Translations under genes and position numbers: made by a program
Assembly: GCF_900005765.1 (NCBI RefSeq)
Contig: NC_041684.1
Span: forward strand, 186,001 to 250,000
Reading direction: 5' to 3'
DNA from: Plasmodium relictum
Lineage: Eukaryota; Apicomplexa; Aconoidasida; Haemosporida; Plasmodiidae
Length of the DNA: 64,000 nucleotides
Shown: positions 11,937-24,900 of the stretch, in pieces
Layout: every line of letters begins with the position of its first letter
Position numbering within the stretch: position 1 is the stretch's first letter
Notes under the pieces: generated by a model
What the model was told of the DNA's origin: nothing
The model's database searches: none
The model's input: only the letters and a program-made list of their open reading frames with translations

Positions 11937-14422
11937 ATGGCTTATAAATTTGTTATATTAAATTTATTTTTATTTTTTTTATACTTTATTAAAAATGTTG
12001 AGACATATTTACCTGGAATGAATCCAACAGTATTAATATAAATTTTATTCATTTATATTTTTTTTTTTTTTTCTTCTCAAGTTTTGTTTATTCTTCTATT
12101 TGATACTCTATATGCTTATTTATTATTATTATTATTATTTTACCTTATTTTATTTTATTTCTTTTTTTTTTTTTTTTTTGGATCAGACATATAAAGAGGG
12201 AGATAAGGTTGTAATTAAAGTAAAAAATTTGGCTAGTAAAAGAGCTGTTACAACGTTAGACTATTTTTCATTTCCATTATGTTCATTTGAAAGTCAAAGT
12301 ATAAATGATGAAAAAGCTCCAAATATTTTTAAAATTTTACTTGGAGATATATTACATACTACTAGTATAGAAACAACATTTCTTAAGGATAAAAAATGTA
12401 CATTTTATTGTAAAATTTTTATTGATGATAATGTATATGAAAAATATAAGTATTTAATATTATACAATTATAATATAATATATTTAGTTGATAATATTGA
12501 AATATTTATACCTGATCCTAAAAGAAAAGGATTTTACTATACAGGAATACCAATTGGATATGTTGATGATGTATGCTAAAAAAAAAACTTTTAAAAATAC
12601 AATTAAGCCTTTTTTATATATAAGATGAAATTTTTTTTTATCTATTACTCTTTTAATGAAAAATTTATTATTTTATTTTTTTTTTTTTTTTATTGTCTAG
12701 ATGAATTATTACTTATATACTCATTATAAAATTACAATATTATATAATACAAGCAATGGAAATTCAGATAAAAATTATATTGTTGGTTTTGAAGTAGAGC
12801 CAAAAAGGTAAAAAAAAAAAAATTTTTAAAAGAAATATACAGTAATATATATATATAATTATAAATTTTTGCATTAAAACATTTTTATATTTTTTTAGTA
12901 TTGATTTTGAAAAGAATGACGATTGTGTTGAGAATGAAACTAATATGATAATGGAAAAGAAAAAATATGTAACTTTTAAATATGATATAAGATATGTAAA
13001 AAGTGATAACTCTTATCAACATAGATCAGAGCATTATTATAGAAATTTAAATGATCAAAGTATGATACACTGGTTTTCTATTATTAATAGTATAATTTTA
13101 GTTATACTATTGTCATTTTTAATAAGTACTATATTAATTAAAGCTTTACATAAGGATATAAATAAATATAATAGAATTAATACAAACATATTTGAGACTG
13201 ATGATATTGATGATAGAGGATGGAAATTAGTGCATGGTGATGTGTTTAGAAAACCTAGAAATTCCACCTTTTTTTCAGCTTTTATAGGAGTAGGAATACA
13301 AATAATTTTTATGATTATTGTGTGTGCATTAATATTATTAATTGGTGTTTATAAATATAAGCAAAGATATAGATATATACAAATTATGTTTTTTATCTGG
13401 ATATTTATAAGCAGTGTATCTGGTTATGCTTCTTCCAGATTATATAAACTTTTTAAAAGTAAGCATGTAAAATTAACTATTTTCAGAACTTCTCTCATTT
13501 ATCCGTTTATAGTTTTTCTCATTTTCTTTCTTATAAATATGGTTCTACATTATGAACATTCTAATACCGCTATCTCTTTTTCATCTTTAACATTTATATG
13601 TGCTCTTTGGTTTGGTATATCTGTACCTCTTATTTGTATTGGATCATACATTGGAAATAAAAAAAAACCAATAGAATTACCTGTTCGTGTTAATAATATT
13701 CCTAGACATATTCCTAAACAACCATTTTTAAATTCCTTTTTTTTATCATCCTTCCTAGTTGGTTTAATACTTTTTGCGTAATTAAAAAAATATATAAACA
13801 TATATATTACACTATATTCATAAACATAAATATATATATATATATATATATTTTCCTTTTTTCAGAACAATGTACACAGAACTATTTTTCTTATTCACAT
13901 CATTATGGAAAAGTAATATGTATTATTTATTTGGTATGTTAAATATTATAAGAAAGATTTAAAATATAATAAAATATATATATACATTTATATTTTTCTT
14001 TTTTATAGGTTTTTTATTTTTGGTTATATTCTTATTAGGCTTATTAAGTGCCCAATTATCAATAGCCTTAATTTATTATACATTATCTTGGTAAATATTA
14101 TTTTTTTTTTTTTTACATTTTCATTTTTATTACTTGTATTTAAATATATCTTCATATAATTTTTTTTTTTTTTTTAAGTGAGGATTATAATTGGTGGTGG
14201 AAATCATTTTTTGCTCCTGGATCTTCTGGAATATTTCTTTTCCTTTATTCAATTTATTATTACTTTTTTAAATTAAACATTTCTACTTTTGCAGAAACCT
14301 TTATTTATTTTGCTTATTCCTTTATAATGTCTTATACCTGTTTTATTTATACGGGAACAGTAGGATTTTTGGCTTCTTTTATTTTTCTAAAAAAAATATA
14401 TTCATCTATCAAAGTTGATTAA
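11937..14422 (+). CDS. TM9 superfamily (endomembrane protein 70) protein
   Basis: Seven exons: 11937-12029, 12187-12570, 12701-12807, 12899-13777, 13866-13933, 14009-14090 and 14179-14422. All introns are GT/AG and the sum is 618 codons, the usual TM9 length. The order is a signal peptide (FVILNLFLFFLYFIKNVET), a luminal domain opening with the family hallmark YLPGMNPT..YKEGD, then nine likely membrane helices. Other family marks are the RGWKLVHGDVFR segment after the first helix, FFSAFIGVGIQ, and EDYNWWWKSFFAPGSSG near the end. The C-terminus is SIKVD, matching the K-x-D/E Golgi-retention signal of TM9 proteins. Known family members act in the Golgi and endosomes in sorting and membrane-protein targeting. 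Assignment is firm; the cargo is unknown. Confidence 0.95.
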
Positions 14423-15810
14423 ATGTATTTATATATATATATATATTTTCGTATAATTTTTGTATAATTAAAAAAGAAAAAAAATTTAATTAATTTATAA
14501 AAAATAATATGTTCTCTATTTTAAATTTCTAGTTTATATTTATTTTATCTATACATATTACATTTTGTTTATTAATTTTCTTTCTTTTTCTTTTTCTATT
14601 TTCTTTTTCTTATTCTTACTTTTCTCATTTGATGAAAACCTCTTTTAAATATTTTGTTGATTTTTTTTTTCTAAGTTTTAATGTGTTTTTTTTGAATTCA
14701 ATATGCTATATTTCAATTTGTTTTTTGTCTAAATCTTTCTTTATTTTTTACAGAATTTTAAACAATAAAAAAAAAAAAATTATAAGTAAAATGTTTTGAT
14801 GTATGTAAAAAATTAAAATACAGTTTTTTATATGTTTTTATTTTTATTATATCTTTTAAATAACATATATATATATATATTTTTCTTTATTAACAAAAAA
14901 AAAAAAAAAATACATTTTTTCATTTCCTAAATTGTGTTGATATAGATAAAATATAGCACTCAAAAGAATAAATTTATTTACATAAATAAAATATAGAAGA
15001 ATCATCTTAAAATAAATAACAGATTAACTAAATTTTGAATTGCAAGAATATATATTTAGTATATAAGAAATAATAAAACTATATATTATATATATATCAA
15101 AACAAACGCAAGAATTTTAATTAATACTATAAATATTAAAATATACTTGAATTACATTAGCATATCAACAGACAACATTTGAAATAAATCATTTACAATT
15201 GGCAAATTATCTAATTCTATTATTTATTTATATCTTTTCAAATTCCTTTTAAAAATATAAGAAAAAATATATACAAAATATAAAATAATCAATAAAACAT
15301 ATTCAAATAAAAAAATTTGCTTTAATGTATATATATAATACTTAATTATAATAAAAAAAAATTATAAAAAAAGAATATGGATATAGTTTAAAAAAATAGA
15401 GAAAATACAAATTATTTTTTTTTTTTGTCAATTATATTTTTTATTGAACAATATATATTTTTTTAGAATTTTATCTAATATTGAATATACAACCTTTCAA
15501 ATTTAAATTCTATCCATTAAAAAAATTTACATATTTAAAAGAGATATTATGTTTCTTTGTTATTAGACAAATATTTAAAAAATTTTTATATAATGTATAC
15601 AATTACAAAAAAAAAAAAAATAAATAAATAAATGAATGAATAATCCTTCATATTACCTATTAAAATGAATTAAGAAGGAAAACACATATACACAATATAA
15701 TTAGAAAAAAAATTAAAAAAAAAAATGAATTTAAAATAAAAAGTCATGTTTTTAATTATACATATATATATATTTTTTTTTTTTTGGCTTAATGTATTCT
15801 TCTCTTTCTT
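14423..15810. other. Convergent intergenic spacer (TM9 / helicase)
   Basis: About 1.4 kb between two converging genes, so it is 3' UTR and terminator sequence for both. It has TA runs near 14434 and 14865 and many A/T homopolymers. No open frame, RNA gene or repeat family was found. Confidence 0.6.
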
Positions 15811-17772
15811 TTAATTTTTCTTCGAATTTATTTTCTTTTTTAAATTTTTCTTCGACTTTATTTTCTTTTCTAAATTTTTCTTTATTTTAACCTTTTCCTT
15901 TACACTTGTTGATTCATCTTCTTGTTTTTCTGTTTTAAGTCTTTCCTTTTTTTTCCACTTGTTTTTATTTAAAACCTTAAAGTTCTTTTTATCTTTAACT
16001 TTTTTTTTCTTTGAGGAATTTTTTTTAACAGAAAATTTAAATTTAGGTATTTTTTTAAAATTAAAATTTTCTAAGTATGCAGGTATTTCGGTACCACTAT
16101 TTTTAACAAATTTAATAATATCCTTCATATATTTTATATTTTCTTTTGTAAAAAATGTTATTGCTTTTCCTTCTTTTCTATCAGATCTACAAGCCCTTCC
16201 TATTCTATGCATATAATTATATTTATCATAACAAACATCATAATTTATTATTGTTTCTATTCCTTTTATGTCTATACCTCTACTCATAATATCTGTGCAT
16301 ATAAGGTACCATATATAACCTGATTGAAATCTTTGAAATATTTTTTTTCTTTCTTCTTTTGTTTTTTCAGAAGTTAGCATATCAATGTAAGATACACTTT
16401 TACTTAAATTTGTGTAAATCATTTTTGCCTTTGTTATACTTTCGACAAATATCAAAACAGGTATATGTATTTCTTTATTTTTAATCAAATTGTTTAATAC
16501 TAAAAACTTTTCATCTTCATTATTTACATATAGCAATTCTTGCTTCACATTATTATTTATTGTATTTATACTTTTACCAAAATAAACAACAGCATAATTT
16601 GTACATAATGTACTTATAAAACTTTTAGTCTTCCCTGGTAGTGTTGCTGTAGTAAATATTTTTTGAATTTTTTTATTTTGAATTTCTTTTAAAAGAGAAT
16701 TTACATGATCTAAAAATTTTACTTCAAATAATTTATCTACTTCGTCAAATACTATAAAAAAACATCTTTTTAAACTAACCTTCTTTTTCTCAATTAAATT
16801 TAACAACATAAGAGGTGTGCATATGCATACATCTATATCTTCATTAATTTCTGTCTCTTTACTAAGTTGAACAATGGAATATTCTTTATAAGATTCAAAT
16901 ACAATTAGGGTTTGTTCATAAATTTGGGTAGCTAATTCATTAGTAGGCACTACAATTAAACTTTTTATATAAAAAGTAATATCATTTAGTTGCTTATTCT
17001 TTAATATATTACTTTTTTCAACCCTTGAAGTATTTATTTTTATCAAAAGAGGAATGAGAAAAGCACATGTTTTTCCACTACCTGTTTGAGATATACATAT
17101 TGTATTGAATCCACTTAAAATAGCTGGAATACAAATTTTTTGAATTGAAGTTGGATTTTTAAAACATAATGTATTTTTTATTGTAATCATTAATTTTTCA
17201 TATACTTTGTTTATAATATTTTCATTAAATAATTCTTTTTCTTTTTTTTCCTTCTCTTCTTTACTTGTGGTGGAATTGTTTTCTTTTTTAAAATTTTCTT
17301 CTTTAGAATTTAATAAGATTCTCGTTTTTTTAATTAATTTTTTCCCTTTATTTTCATTTTTCATAAAAGATGCTTCTTTGTTAACATCATTTTCTTTTTC
17401 AATAATACCATCCACTTTTTCAACAATTGTGTTTCCATCTTTATTTAATACTTTTAAATATTCAATAATATCGCTAAAAAATCGTATAGGAACAACATTT
17501 CTATTCAAATGGAAATATTCTATATTTATTTCATTTCCTTTCATATAATTGCTAACTAAATTTTCATTATTATAAAATTTAGTAAAACTTATAGATTCAC
17601 AACTTTGAGAAATTTTTTTTTTCTTTTCATTTTCAGTTGGTTTGTTGTTTTTATTTAAACTTAATATATTTCTTAACGGTTTTAAATTTTCTTCTTTCAA
17701 ACTCATAAGATCATCATTTTTTAAAAAACTTTTTAAATTTAAGCCATATGTCAAATTTTTTACTAAATCCAT
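15811..17772 (-). CDS. DEAD-box-type RNA helicase, ROK1/DDX52-like
   Basis: Single exon, 653 residues. The helicase motifs are in order: Q motif FKNPTSIQKICIPAIL (about 202-218), motif I SQTGSGKT (about 226), Ia PTNELATQ, motif II DEVD (about 341), motif III TAT (about 374), motif IV VLIFVESITKAK, motif V CTDIMSRGIDIKG and motif VI HRIGRACRS (about 523). The stretch ESITKAK...RFQSGYIWYLICTDIMSRGIDIKG and the following INYD...ITFFTKENI closely match Rok1/DDX52. That family works in early 18S rRNA processing and snR30 release in the nucleolus. The tail after about residue 565 is almost all Lys with KKxL repeats, fitting nucleolar RNA binding. Odd points: DEVD in place of DEAD and TAT in place of SAT. 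The start Met is the only one before the conserved part that begins the open frame. Confidence 0.9.
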   Translation of the reverse strand: MDLVKNLTYGLNLKSFLKNDDLMSLKEENLKPLRNILSLNKNNKPTENEKKKKISQSCESISFTKFYNNENLVSNYMKGNEINIEYFHLNRNVVPIRFFSDIIEYLKVLNKDGNTIVEKVDGIIEKENDVNKEASFMKNENKGKKLIKKTRILLNSKEENFKKENNSTTSKEEKEKKEKELFNENIINKVYEKLMITIKNTLCFKNPTSIQKICIPAILSGFNTICISQTGSGKTCAFLIPLLIKINTSRVEKSNILKNKQLNDITFYIKSLIVVPTNELATQIYEQTLIVFESYKEYSIVQLSKETEINEDIDVCICTPLMLLNLIEKKKVSLKRCFFIVFDEVDKLFEVKFLDHVNSLLKEIQNKKIQKIFTTATLPGKTKSFISTLCTNYAVVYFGKSINTINNNVKQELLYVNNEDEKFLVLNNLIKNKEIHIPVLIFVESITKAKMIYTNLSKSVSYIDMLTSEKTKEERKKIFQRFQSGYIWYLICTDIMSRGIDIKGIETIINYDVCYDKYNYMHRIGRACRSDRKEGKAITFFTKENIKYMKDIIKFVKNSGTEIPAYLENFNFKKIPKFKFSVKKNSSKKKKVKDKKNFKVLNKNKWKKKERLKTEKQEDESTSVKEKVKIKKNLEKKIKSKKNLKKKINSKKN

Positions 17773-18828
17773 TTTTTGTTTAATTTTTTATAAATTCAAC
17801 CTTAATTATTTTAAAAAATTTTTCCAATTGTCATTTTACATATATGTAAATATTTAGAAATAAATAAATCTATTTTTTTCTTTTTTTTTTTTTTATATTC
17901 TTTTTTTCTGCTTTTTACAAATATATATTTTTTCATAAATATATGCATTTACCACCATTTGAAATTTATATAACATAAATTAAATTTTTTATTTTTATGT
18001 ATTGTTTTTAAAAAATTATATTAAAAATATATATAATTTTTAAAAATTTTATGTAGTAACCTTTGATTAATTATTTCATTTTTTTTTTTTTTTTTAATTT
18101 TAACTTATTTGTATGTAACATTAGCCATTTTATAAATAATTATTATGAACTTTTATATTATTAAATTGTATTACTTTTCTTTCTAATTTTTTTTATGTAA
18201 AATTTTTATTTTTTTAATAATTATTTTGTATTCACTTTATTATTCTTTGGTGCATTTTATATCTTATAAATTAATAAATTTCTACGTATGTATATACATG
18301 TATGATACTACAACTTTAAGAATTTTTTTTTTTTTTGTTTTGCCCATGTATAGTAATAATAATGTTTTTAAAATAATAAATTTTAGAATTTTTTAAAAAT
18401 TTGTAAAAACTTAAAATTTTATTATTATTTTTTTTTTTATATATTATAAAAAGAATAATAATGTATGTTGTTTTATATACCTTTTAGTAAATATATATAT
18501 ATTATTTTTATTAAATATATAAACGAAAATTAAGAGTATAATATGTGATTTACAACAAAAAAAGGGAATTCATTTTTTTCTATTCTGAAAAAAAAAATTT
18601 ATATATGAGTATTAAAATCTTAAATTTTAAATAATTAAATATAATATAGTACTTTTCATATATTAATGAACTTTCCTTTTTTTTAATATTTTAAATAAAG
18701 ATAAGAAATAAATTTCTTTTTATTCATTTATACATTTATAAACTTTTCTTATAAATAGAATACCTCTTTTATATATTTATATAAAAACATTAGCTATTTG
18801 CTTAAAATATTTTTTTTTTTTTCTAAAA
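17773..18828. promoter_or_regulatory. Divergent intergenic region (helicase / aldolase)
   Basis: 1.06 kb between head-to-head genes, expected to hold both promoters. The sequence just before the aldolase ATG at 18829 is a poly-T run of 14 followed by CTAAAA, an A-rich start context usual in this genus. No other element is distinguishable. Confidence 0.5.
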
Positions 18829-19620
18829 ATGGCTAATTACACAGAAACATTTGCTGCATGGACAACTATATGTGTAACTGATCACACACTTTTAGGAGAA
18901 AATGACAAAGAAGAAGACATAAGAGCTTTATGTCAAGAATCTGTGAAAACCTGTCCATATGCAGCTGCTGTTTGTGTATATCCGAAGTTTGTAAAATTTA
19001 TCAATGAAAAAATAAAGAAAGAAATTTCTTCATTTAAACCAAAAATTGCTTGTGTAATAAATTTTCCTCATGGTACTGATCCCATAGAAAAGGTGTTAGA
19101 AGATACAAAGAAAGCAGTAGAAGATGGGGTTGATGAAATTGACTTGGTAATAAATTATAAAAAAATTTTAGAGAACGCTGATGAAGGTCTGAAAGAAGCA
19201 ACTCAATTAACAAAACACGTTAAAGAATTAATCAAAAACAAACTACTAAAAGTTATAATAGAAGTGGGTGAGCTAAAGACAAAGGACTTAATTATAAAAA
19301 CTTCACTAGCTGTACTTGAAGGAAATGCTGATTTTGTAAAAACATCAACAGGAAAAGTTAAAGTTAATGCAACACCTGATTCTGTTAAGGCAATTATAGA
19401 GGCACTAAAACAGTATATAGAAAAGCATCCCGAAAAAAAAGATAAAATTGGTATAAAAGTTGCAGGAGGAGTAGGAGATTTAAATTCAGCTAGTTACTAT
19501 ATTTTACTAGCAAGAACTTGCTTTGGTGCTCTTGCTTGCCATCCTAATAATTTTCGTATTGGTTCATCTTCATTAGTTCCTAAATTAAGAAAAATTATTG
19601 AACAGTGCCCAGCAAATTAG
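18829..19620 (+). CDS. deoC: Deoxyribose-phosphate aldolase
   Basis: Single exon, 263 residues, full length for the family (about 250-260 in bacteria). It cleaves 2-deoxyribose 5-phosphate to glyceraldehyde 3-phosphate and acetaldehyde, feeding deoxynucleoside sugar carbon into glycolysis in the cytosol. The class I aldolase residues are present: Schiff-base Lys171 in GNADFVKTSTGK, proton-relay Lys210 in GIKVAGGV, and Asp105 in DEIDLVINY. The phosphate-binding end is RIGSSSLVPKLRK. VIIEVGELK at about 142-150 is another conserved strand. There is no targeting peptide. Unlike its neighbours it carries no Asn/Lys inserts and its base composition is visibly less skewed, as expected for a compact conserved enzyme. 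The assignment is firm. The bacterial-type sequence suggests an old transfer, but that needs a tree. Confidence 0.97.
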   Translation: MANYTETFAAWTTICVTDHTLLGENDKEEDIRALCQESVKTCPYAAAVCVYPKFVKFINEKIKKEISSFKPKIACVINFPHGTDPIEKVLEDTKKAVEDGVDEIDLVINYKKILENADEGLKEATQLTKHVKELIKNKLLKVIIEVGELKTKDLIIKTSLAVLEGNADFVKTSTGKVKVNATPDSVKAIIEALKQYIEKHPEKKDKIGIKVAGGVGDLNSASYYILLARTCFGALACHPNNFRIGSSSLVPKLRKIIEQCPAN

Positions 19621-20975
19621 ACAACAAAAAAATTACAAAAAGGATAAAAAAAAAAATAATAAAATAAATAACAGAAAGAACATTTATCTTATTTTAAAAA
19701 GATATTGTAATATTTTTTTTCGTCTTTTATTTTTTTTATTTTTTTATCTTAAAAAATTATAACTAAATTCACTTATCTTCATGATCGTAATTTTTTATAT
19801 TACTTTATTTTAGCACTAATTTTTTCTTTATTTACTTTTATAATAATAGTTATTTTTCTATTATTACTTTCTTAGTATTTTTTTTTTTTGCTTTTTTTTT
19901 TTTTTATTTTTATAAATGTATGTTCATCTTTTTTATTCTACTTTTTATATATTATATTTTCCATTTATTTATCTCTTTAAAATAAATGAATTATAATATA
20001 ACCTTTAACTTATTTTTTTATGATATATTCTTTAATTCAATAAAAACGCTAAATTAAAATATATATATATACTTCTTTTTCTATTAAATATACTGGTAAT
20101 TTTTTATGGATAAAGGTATATATTATAACTTAAAAGTCTATTTTTTTTTTGTAAAAAGAATTGTAAATACTAATACAAATTTTAATTTTTAAAATGATGT
20201 AAAGTTTTTTTATAAAAAAAAAAAAAATAATATCATATTAAACTGAAGTCTTTTTATACAAAATTAGTAAAAAAATTATAAAACTATAATTATCTTTGTT
20301 ATTACTACTTTTTATCAAATTTTAAAATTATATAAAAATAAAATAGAACTTTAATCATATCTAAAGATAAAATGCATTAATCCACTTTTAAAAGATCATA
20401 TATTATAAAAAATTATGAAAAATTATGAAAAATAAATTAAAAAATTATGAAAAATTATGAAAAATAAATTAAAAAATTATAAAAGTTTCACGAAAAAAAA
20501 AAAATTAAATAAATATATAAACAATAATTAATGTAATTAAGAACTAAAAAATGATAATTTTTAAGTTTACATACACAATGAATAGAAATAAATTTTAAAA
20601 GATTTATAACAAAAAAAAAAAAATAAAAATATAGTGAAATAAAGTAAATCCAAATAAAAAAACGTAAAATAAAATAAATCAAAGTAAAATAAAATGAGAA
20701 TATTTTGATCAAAAATACGCATTAAAAAACAATAATATAAATAATATTAAAAGAATTTTATAATTAATAAAAAAAAAAAAGATATACTTAAAAAATTAAG
20801 TAAATCACAATTTTAAAATAGAAAAAGAATTATATTAAAATTTAACCATTAATCCAATATTAATTATCAATATATATATTTTTTTTTTTAAGTCAAGGAA
20901 ATAACAAAATAATTTCATCATAATTTTAAGATATATATATGCAATTTGCGTATGTATTAACAAAAAGATTTAATT
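19621..20975. other. Convergent intergenic spacer (aldolase / VPS13)
   Basis: About 1.35 kb of 3' flanks of two converging genes. It holds poly-T tracts, a 32-base direct repeat near 20407-20470 listed separately, and a lysine-free low-complexity minus-strand frame at 20488-20712 that looks like chance. No gene is supported. Confidence 0.6.
20407..20470. repeat. Two tandem 32-base units made of AAAAATTATG 10-mers
   Basis: Two adjacent 32-base copies. Each contains two AAAAATTATG-type 10-mers followed by AAAAATAAATTA. The ATTATGA element recurs at 20412, 20422, 20444 and 20454, giving spacings of 10 and 32. It lies in the convergent spacer, in the 3' flank of VPS13. Confidence 0.8.
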
Positions 20976-21917
20976 TTAATTATCATGAGAATATCTGCAT
21001 AAACACTCAAAAATGTTTAAACTAGAATGAAAATCATCAAAATTTAATTTAAAAGTAATGTTATTAGGTGCCATTTTTTTAAAATCTTTATTTTTTATTT
21101 TTTTATTTTGTGTATTTTCTTGTCTATTTTTATCTTTTGGTTTTTTTTTTATATTAGATACATTATTTTTTAATCTTCCTGATCTAAATAATGATATAAC
21201 TGAAAAACATTTAAAAAATCTGATAAAAAAAAGAAAGAAATACATGTATGTATATATATAATAAAAAATTATAATTGTATATATATTCTTAAAAAATAAA
21301 TATTATAAATTTGTTTTATATATATTTTTTTTATACTTTTTTAAAAAGGAAAACATATCAGTGAGAATATTATGAAACCTTAAACTTCTATTTACTTTTA
21401 CTGTATCCTTTTTACTATTAATCTTTTTTTCTTTATTTGACTTTACTTCATAATTTATGTTTTTACATAAAGGCAAGTAAATATTATTGAAACTTTTTTG
21501 AATTTTTGAAAAAGACTGAAAAAATTTCTTCGGATTATAATAAGCACTTTCTACAATATTCATATTATTTTTAATAGTAATTTTGACTGATATAATATAA
21601 TTAGAATTCCTATTATTTATATTAATAATCTCATTTCTTTTTGTTAATGCTAATTCCGAATTTAAGAAATATATTATATTTTTATTTTCTATTAAATTAT
21701 TAGATAAGCTGCTTTTATTATAAATAGAAGTAGAAATGCTATTATTTTCTTCATATGTCAAGTTATCTGCACATCAAAAATACAAAATATATATATATAT
21801 ATTAAGTTATATATTAAATTGTTAAAAGTTCTAAATCTCTTCTTAAAGAAATATTTATTTAAAAAAAAAAAAATAAATAAAATAAAATTATAAACCATAT
21901 CTATAAGTTTATATAAA

Positions 21918-21957
<40 letters not shown>

Positions 21958-24900
21958 TTTATTTGTTCTTTTTATTTTACCCAAATTAATAGTATAGTTA
22001 GAAAAAGTATTTTTTGATCTACTTTTTTTTACAAACTTGCTTCCTTTTCTCTTATAGTAACTATTTAATCCAAAACTATGATTAATTGTATGAATAGTAA
22101 TATCAATGCTCTTTAAATCACACTTTCTAAATAAAAAAACTATTTTATTTTCTTGAATATAAAAAAATAATTCTTTTGTATAAACAAAATAATGCATTTT
22201 TTTTGGAGCACACGCATACATAAAATCTTGATAAGACAAAAAATATTTAAATGGTTCTTTTAAAAGAATATATTTATTTATAATTTGATTAATTTTTATA
22301 TAACTAATAATATTCATATGATTGATATTATTTTTATTTAGGAAATCTAGGTAATTTTTGTTACTCTGATAATATACTAACTTTATACAACATCTCAAAA
22401 AATTCTGAAATAAATTATTCATTGTTAAAAGAAATAAAAGTGAAAATACAATATGCCCAAATAAGAAAATATTTATAATATTCAATATATTTAAGAAAAA
22501 ATTAAAAAGAAAAGAAAATTTTCTCTTTTTCTTTAAATTAGCCTTTAATTTTTTTATGAAAATTTTATTTTTTCCTGACAAATCCTTTTTATTCTTCTTC
22601 ATTTTATACAATACATTATGCCAAATAAACTTTACAATATTAATATATATACTTATATAATAGTAAAATAATTTTGTAATATTAAAATTATTATATTCTT
22701 CTATATTATTGAAAACAAATATTTGTTTTCTTTCATATTTTTTATTAAAAACCAAAAACACATTGTCAACATTATTAATATTTATTTTTTCAATCAAATT
22801 AATTAATGACTGCAAAATTAAGGTAATAGAAAAAAGTAGGGATAATATCAATTGAATGAATAAAACATATAATCCAATTAAAATTCTCTTTCCTTTTATA
22901 CATATATATCGAATATTTGATGTACACTTTTGAATAGCAGAAGGGAAGCACTTTTTTTTTGTTTTTGTTATTTCTTTCTTACTAAAAACCCTATTAATAT
23001 TATCATTATTTTTTTTGTTGTTATTAACTTCTCTATTTAACAATAGTAAATTTTTTTTATTATTAAAAAGTAAAGAATTAATAGAAGCATTATCATCTAT
23101 AACTAAGTTTTCTAATTCTCTGTTCTTTATGTTATTTTTGTAAAAATAACTTAAATTGTTAAAACTTCCTTCTTCTTCTCTCTTTGTTGCATTACAACTT
23201 TTGCTTTTCTTTATATTATTAAAATAACACTCTTCATTAAAAAAATTATTTTGATATGAATTATGATCATTTAAAATATGCATAATATATTTTCTATTGT
23301 TTATTATATCTTCCTTTTCTTCAGTAAATGAACTTTCATTTGACTCATTTAGTAGATTTATAAGATCATTTTTTTCGTATTCTTTAGAAATTTGAATATG
23401 TCCTATTTTATTTTTATTTGTTTTTGTTTGATTATTATAGTCTTTTTTAATAGTTGAATTATCATTAATAATGTAAAAAAATTCATTAAATGCTTTTTTT
23501 ATATGAGCAATTAAAGAAGTAGGGCTACCAATTATGTTAAAAGAAATCAAAAGATTAGAAATATTAACTATTGTTTGATTATAATAAAAATTCTGAAGAA
23601 AATTTATTAGAAGATGATAATTTGTAAATATGTGTATATTAGATAAACTTTTTAAAAAAATATTACAATTTGATATATCACCTAATTTATTATATGCACT
23701 AATATATTCTTTATAAAACAAATCATTAACACGATTATTTAATTCTTTTTTATATTCTGATTGAAAATTTAATAAAATATTTATGTTATCGATACTAATG
23801 TATTGCAAATAAACATACTTATTAACTTCATTTTTTTCTAAATTCTCCTTTACTTTCTGTTTTTCATCATTCTCTTTTTTTCTTAAGTCTTCTTCTATAA
23901 ATTCTTCCATTTCCTCCCACTCTTTTTCTTCCCTTTCTTTCTCTTCTTTTCTTTCTATGTTTTCAAATGAATCAAAAGAAGAATAATAGTTTTTCTTTAT
24001 ATCACTTATGCTTTTTTTATTTCTATTTTTATTACTTTCACTTTTAGTGCTATCAGAATCATTTTCTACATTTTCCTTTTCTGTTTTTTTTTTGTTATAA
24101 AAAGTTTTATAAAAATAGAACAAAATAGTTATTGAATTAATATCAGCATTAATTACTATTGGTTTAATACTTAATAAAAAATATTTAAAAAAAAGGGTTT
24201 CACACTTTCTTATATATTGAAAATTACATATTAAAAATTCTGCGTTTTCCAATACATCACTTTCATTTGGTTTGTTATTCGTGTTGCTAGCTATTGATGA
24301 GACAGATGAATTAACACTTTTTAAATCATATTTTTTATCAATAAATAAATTTCTTTTTACCTGTAATTCATTGATTAACATTCTTAAATGATTATTTTTT
24401 AAATTTATATCGTCATTTGTATATAAAATCGCATAAGCACTTAAATATTTATATATAGTATAACATAAAATATTACTTATTTTTATATCTACGTTATAAT
24501 AATCTATATTCTCTATATATTCTTTCTTAAATAATAAATCATTTAGTTCAAAAGAAATCATATAATCTGACGAATGTTCGAATAAGTTTATTTTAATACC
24601 GCATAACAATAATTGCAAGTTAGTTATAAATTTTATTGACATATTTTCTTTTCTACTTCCTTTTTTATCACAATAATTTTTAAAAATTTTTGGATCTACT
24701 TCTTCACTATCTAAATAATGATGAAGAATATTGTTTTCCTCATTATTTTTTATATTCTCTTGGCTATATATGCTATTTTCCTTATTCGATAAATAATTTC
24801 TAATCAATGTATTTAATTCATCACTTCTACTACTTCTTTTTAAAAAAATAGGATATATTTTTGTTAGATCTTTTAACTTTTTCCTATTCTTTTTAATTTT

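Noticed and set aside
20488-20712. 74-residue minus-strand frame in the aldolase-VPS13 spacer
   Set aside because: Phe/Tyr/Ile-only low complexity, with no upstream features or splice partners; likely chance.
21058-21261. Short hydrophobic plus-strand frame over the VPS13 last exon
   Set aside because: It lies opposite a Lys-rich coding exon and its own intron. The minus-strand exon joins in frame to VPS13.
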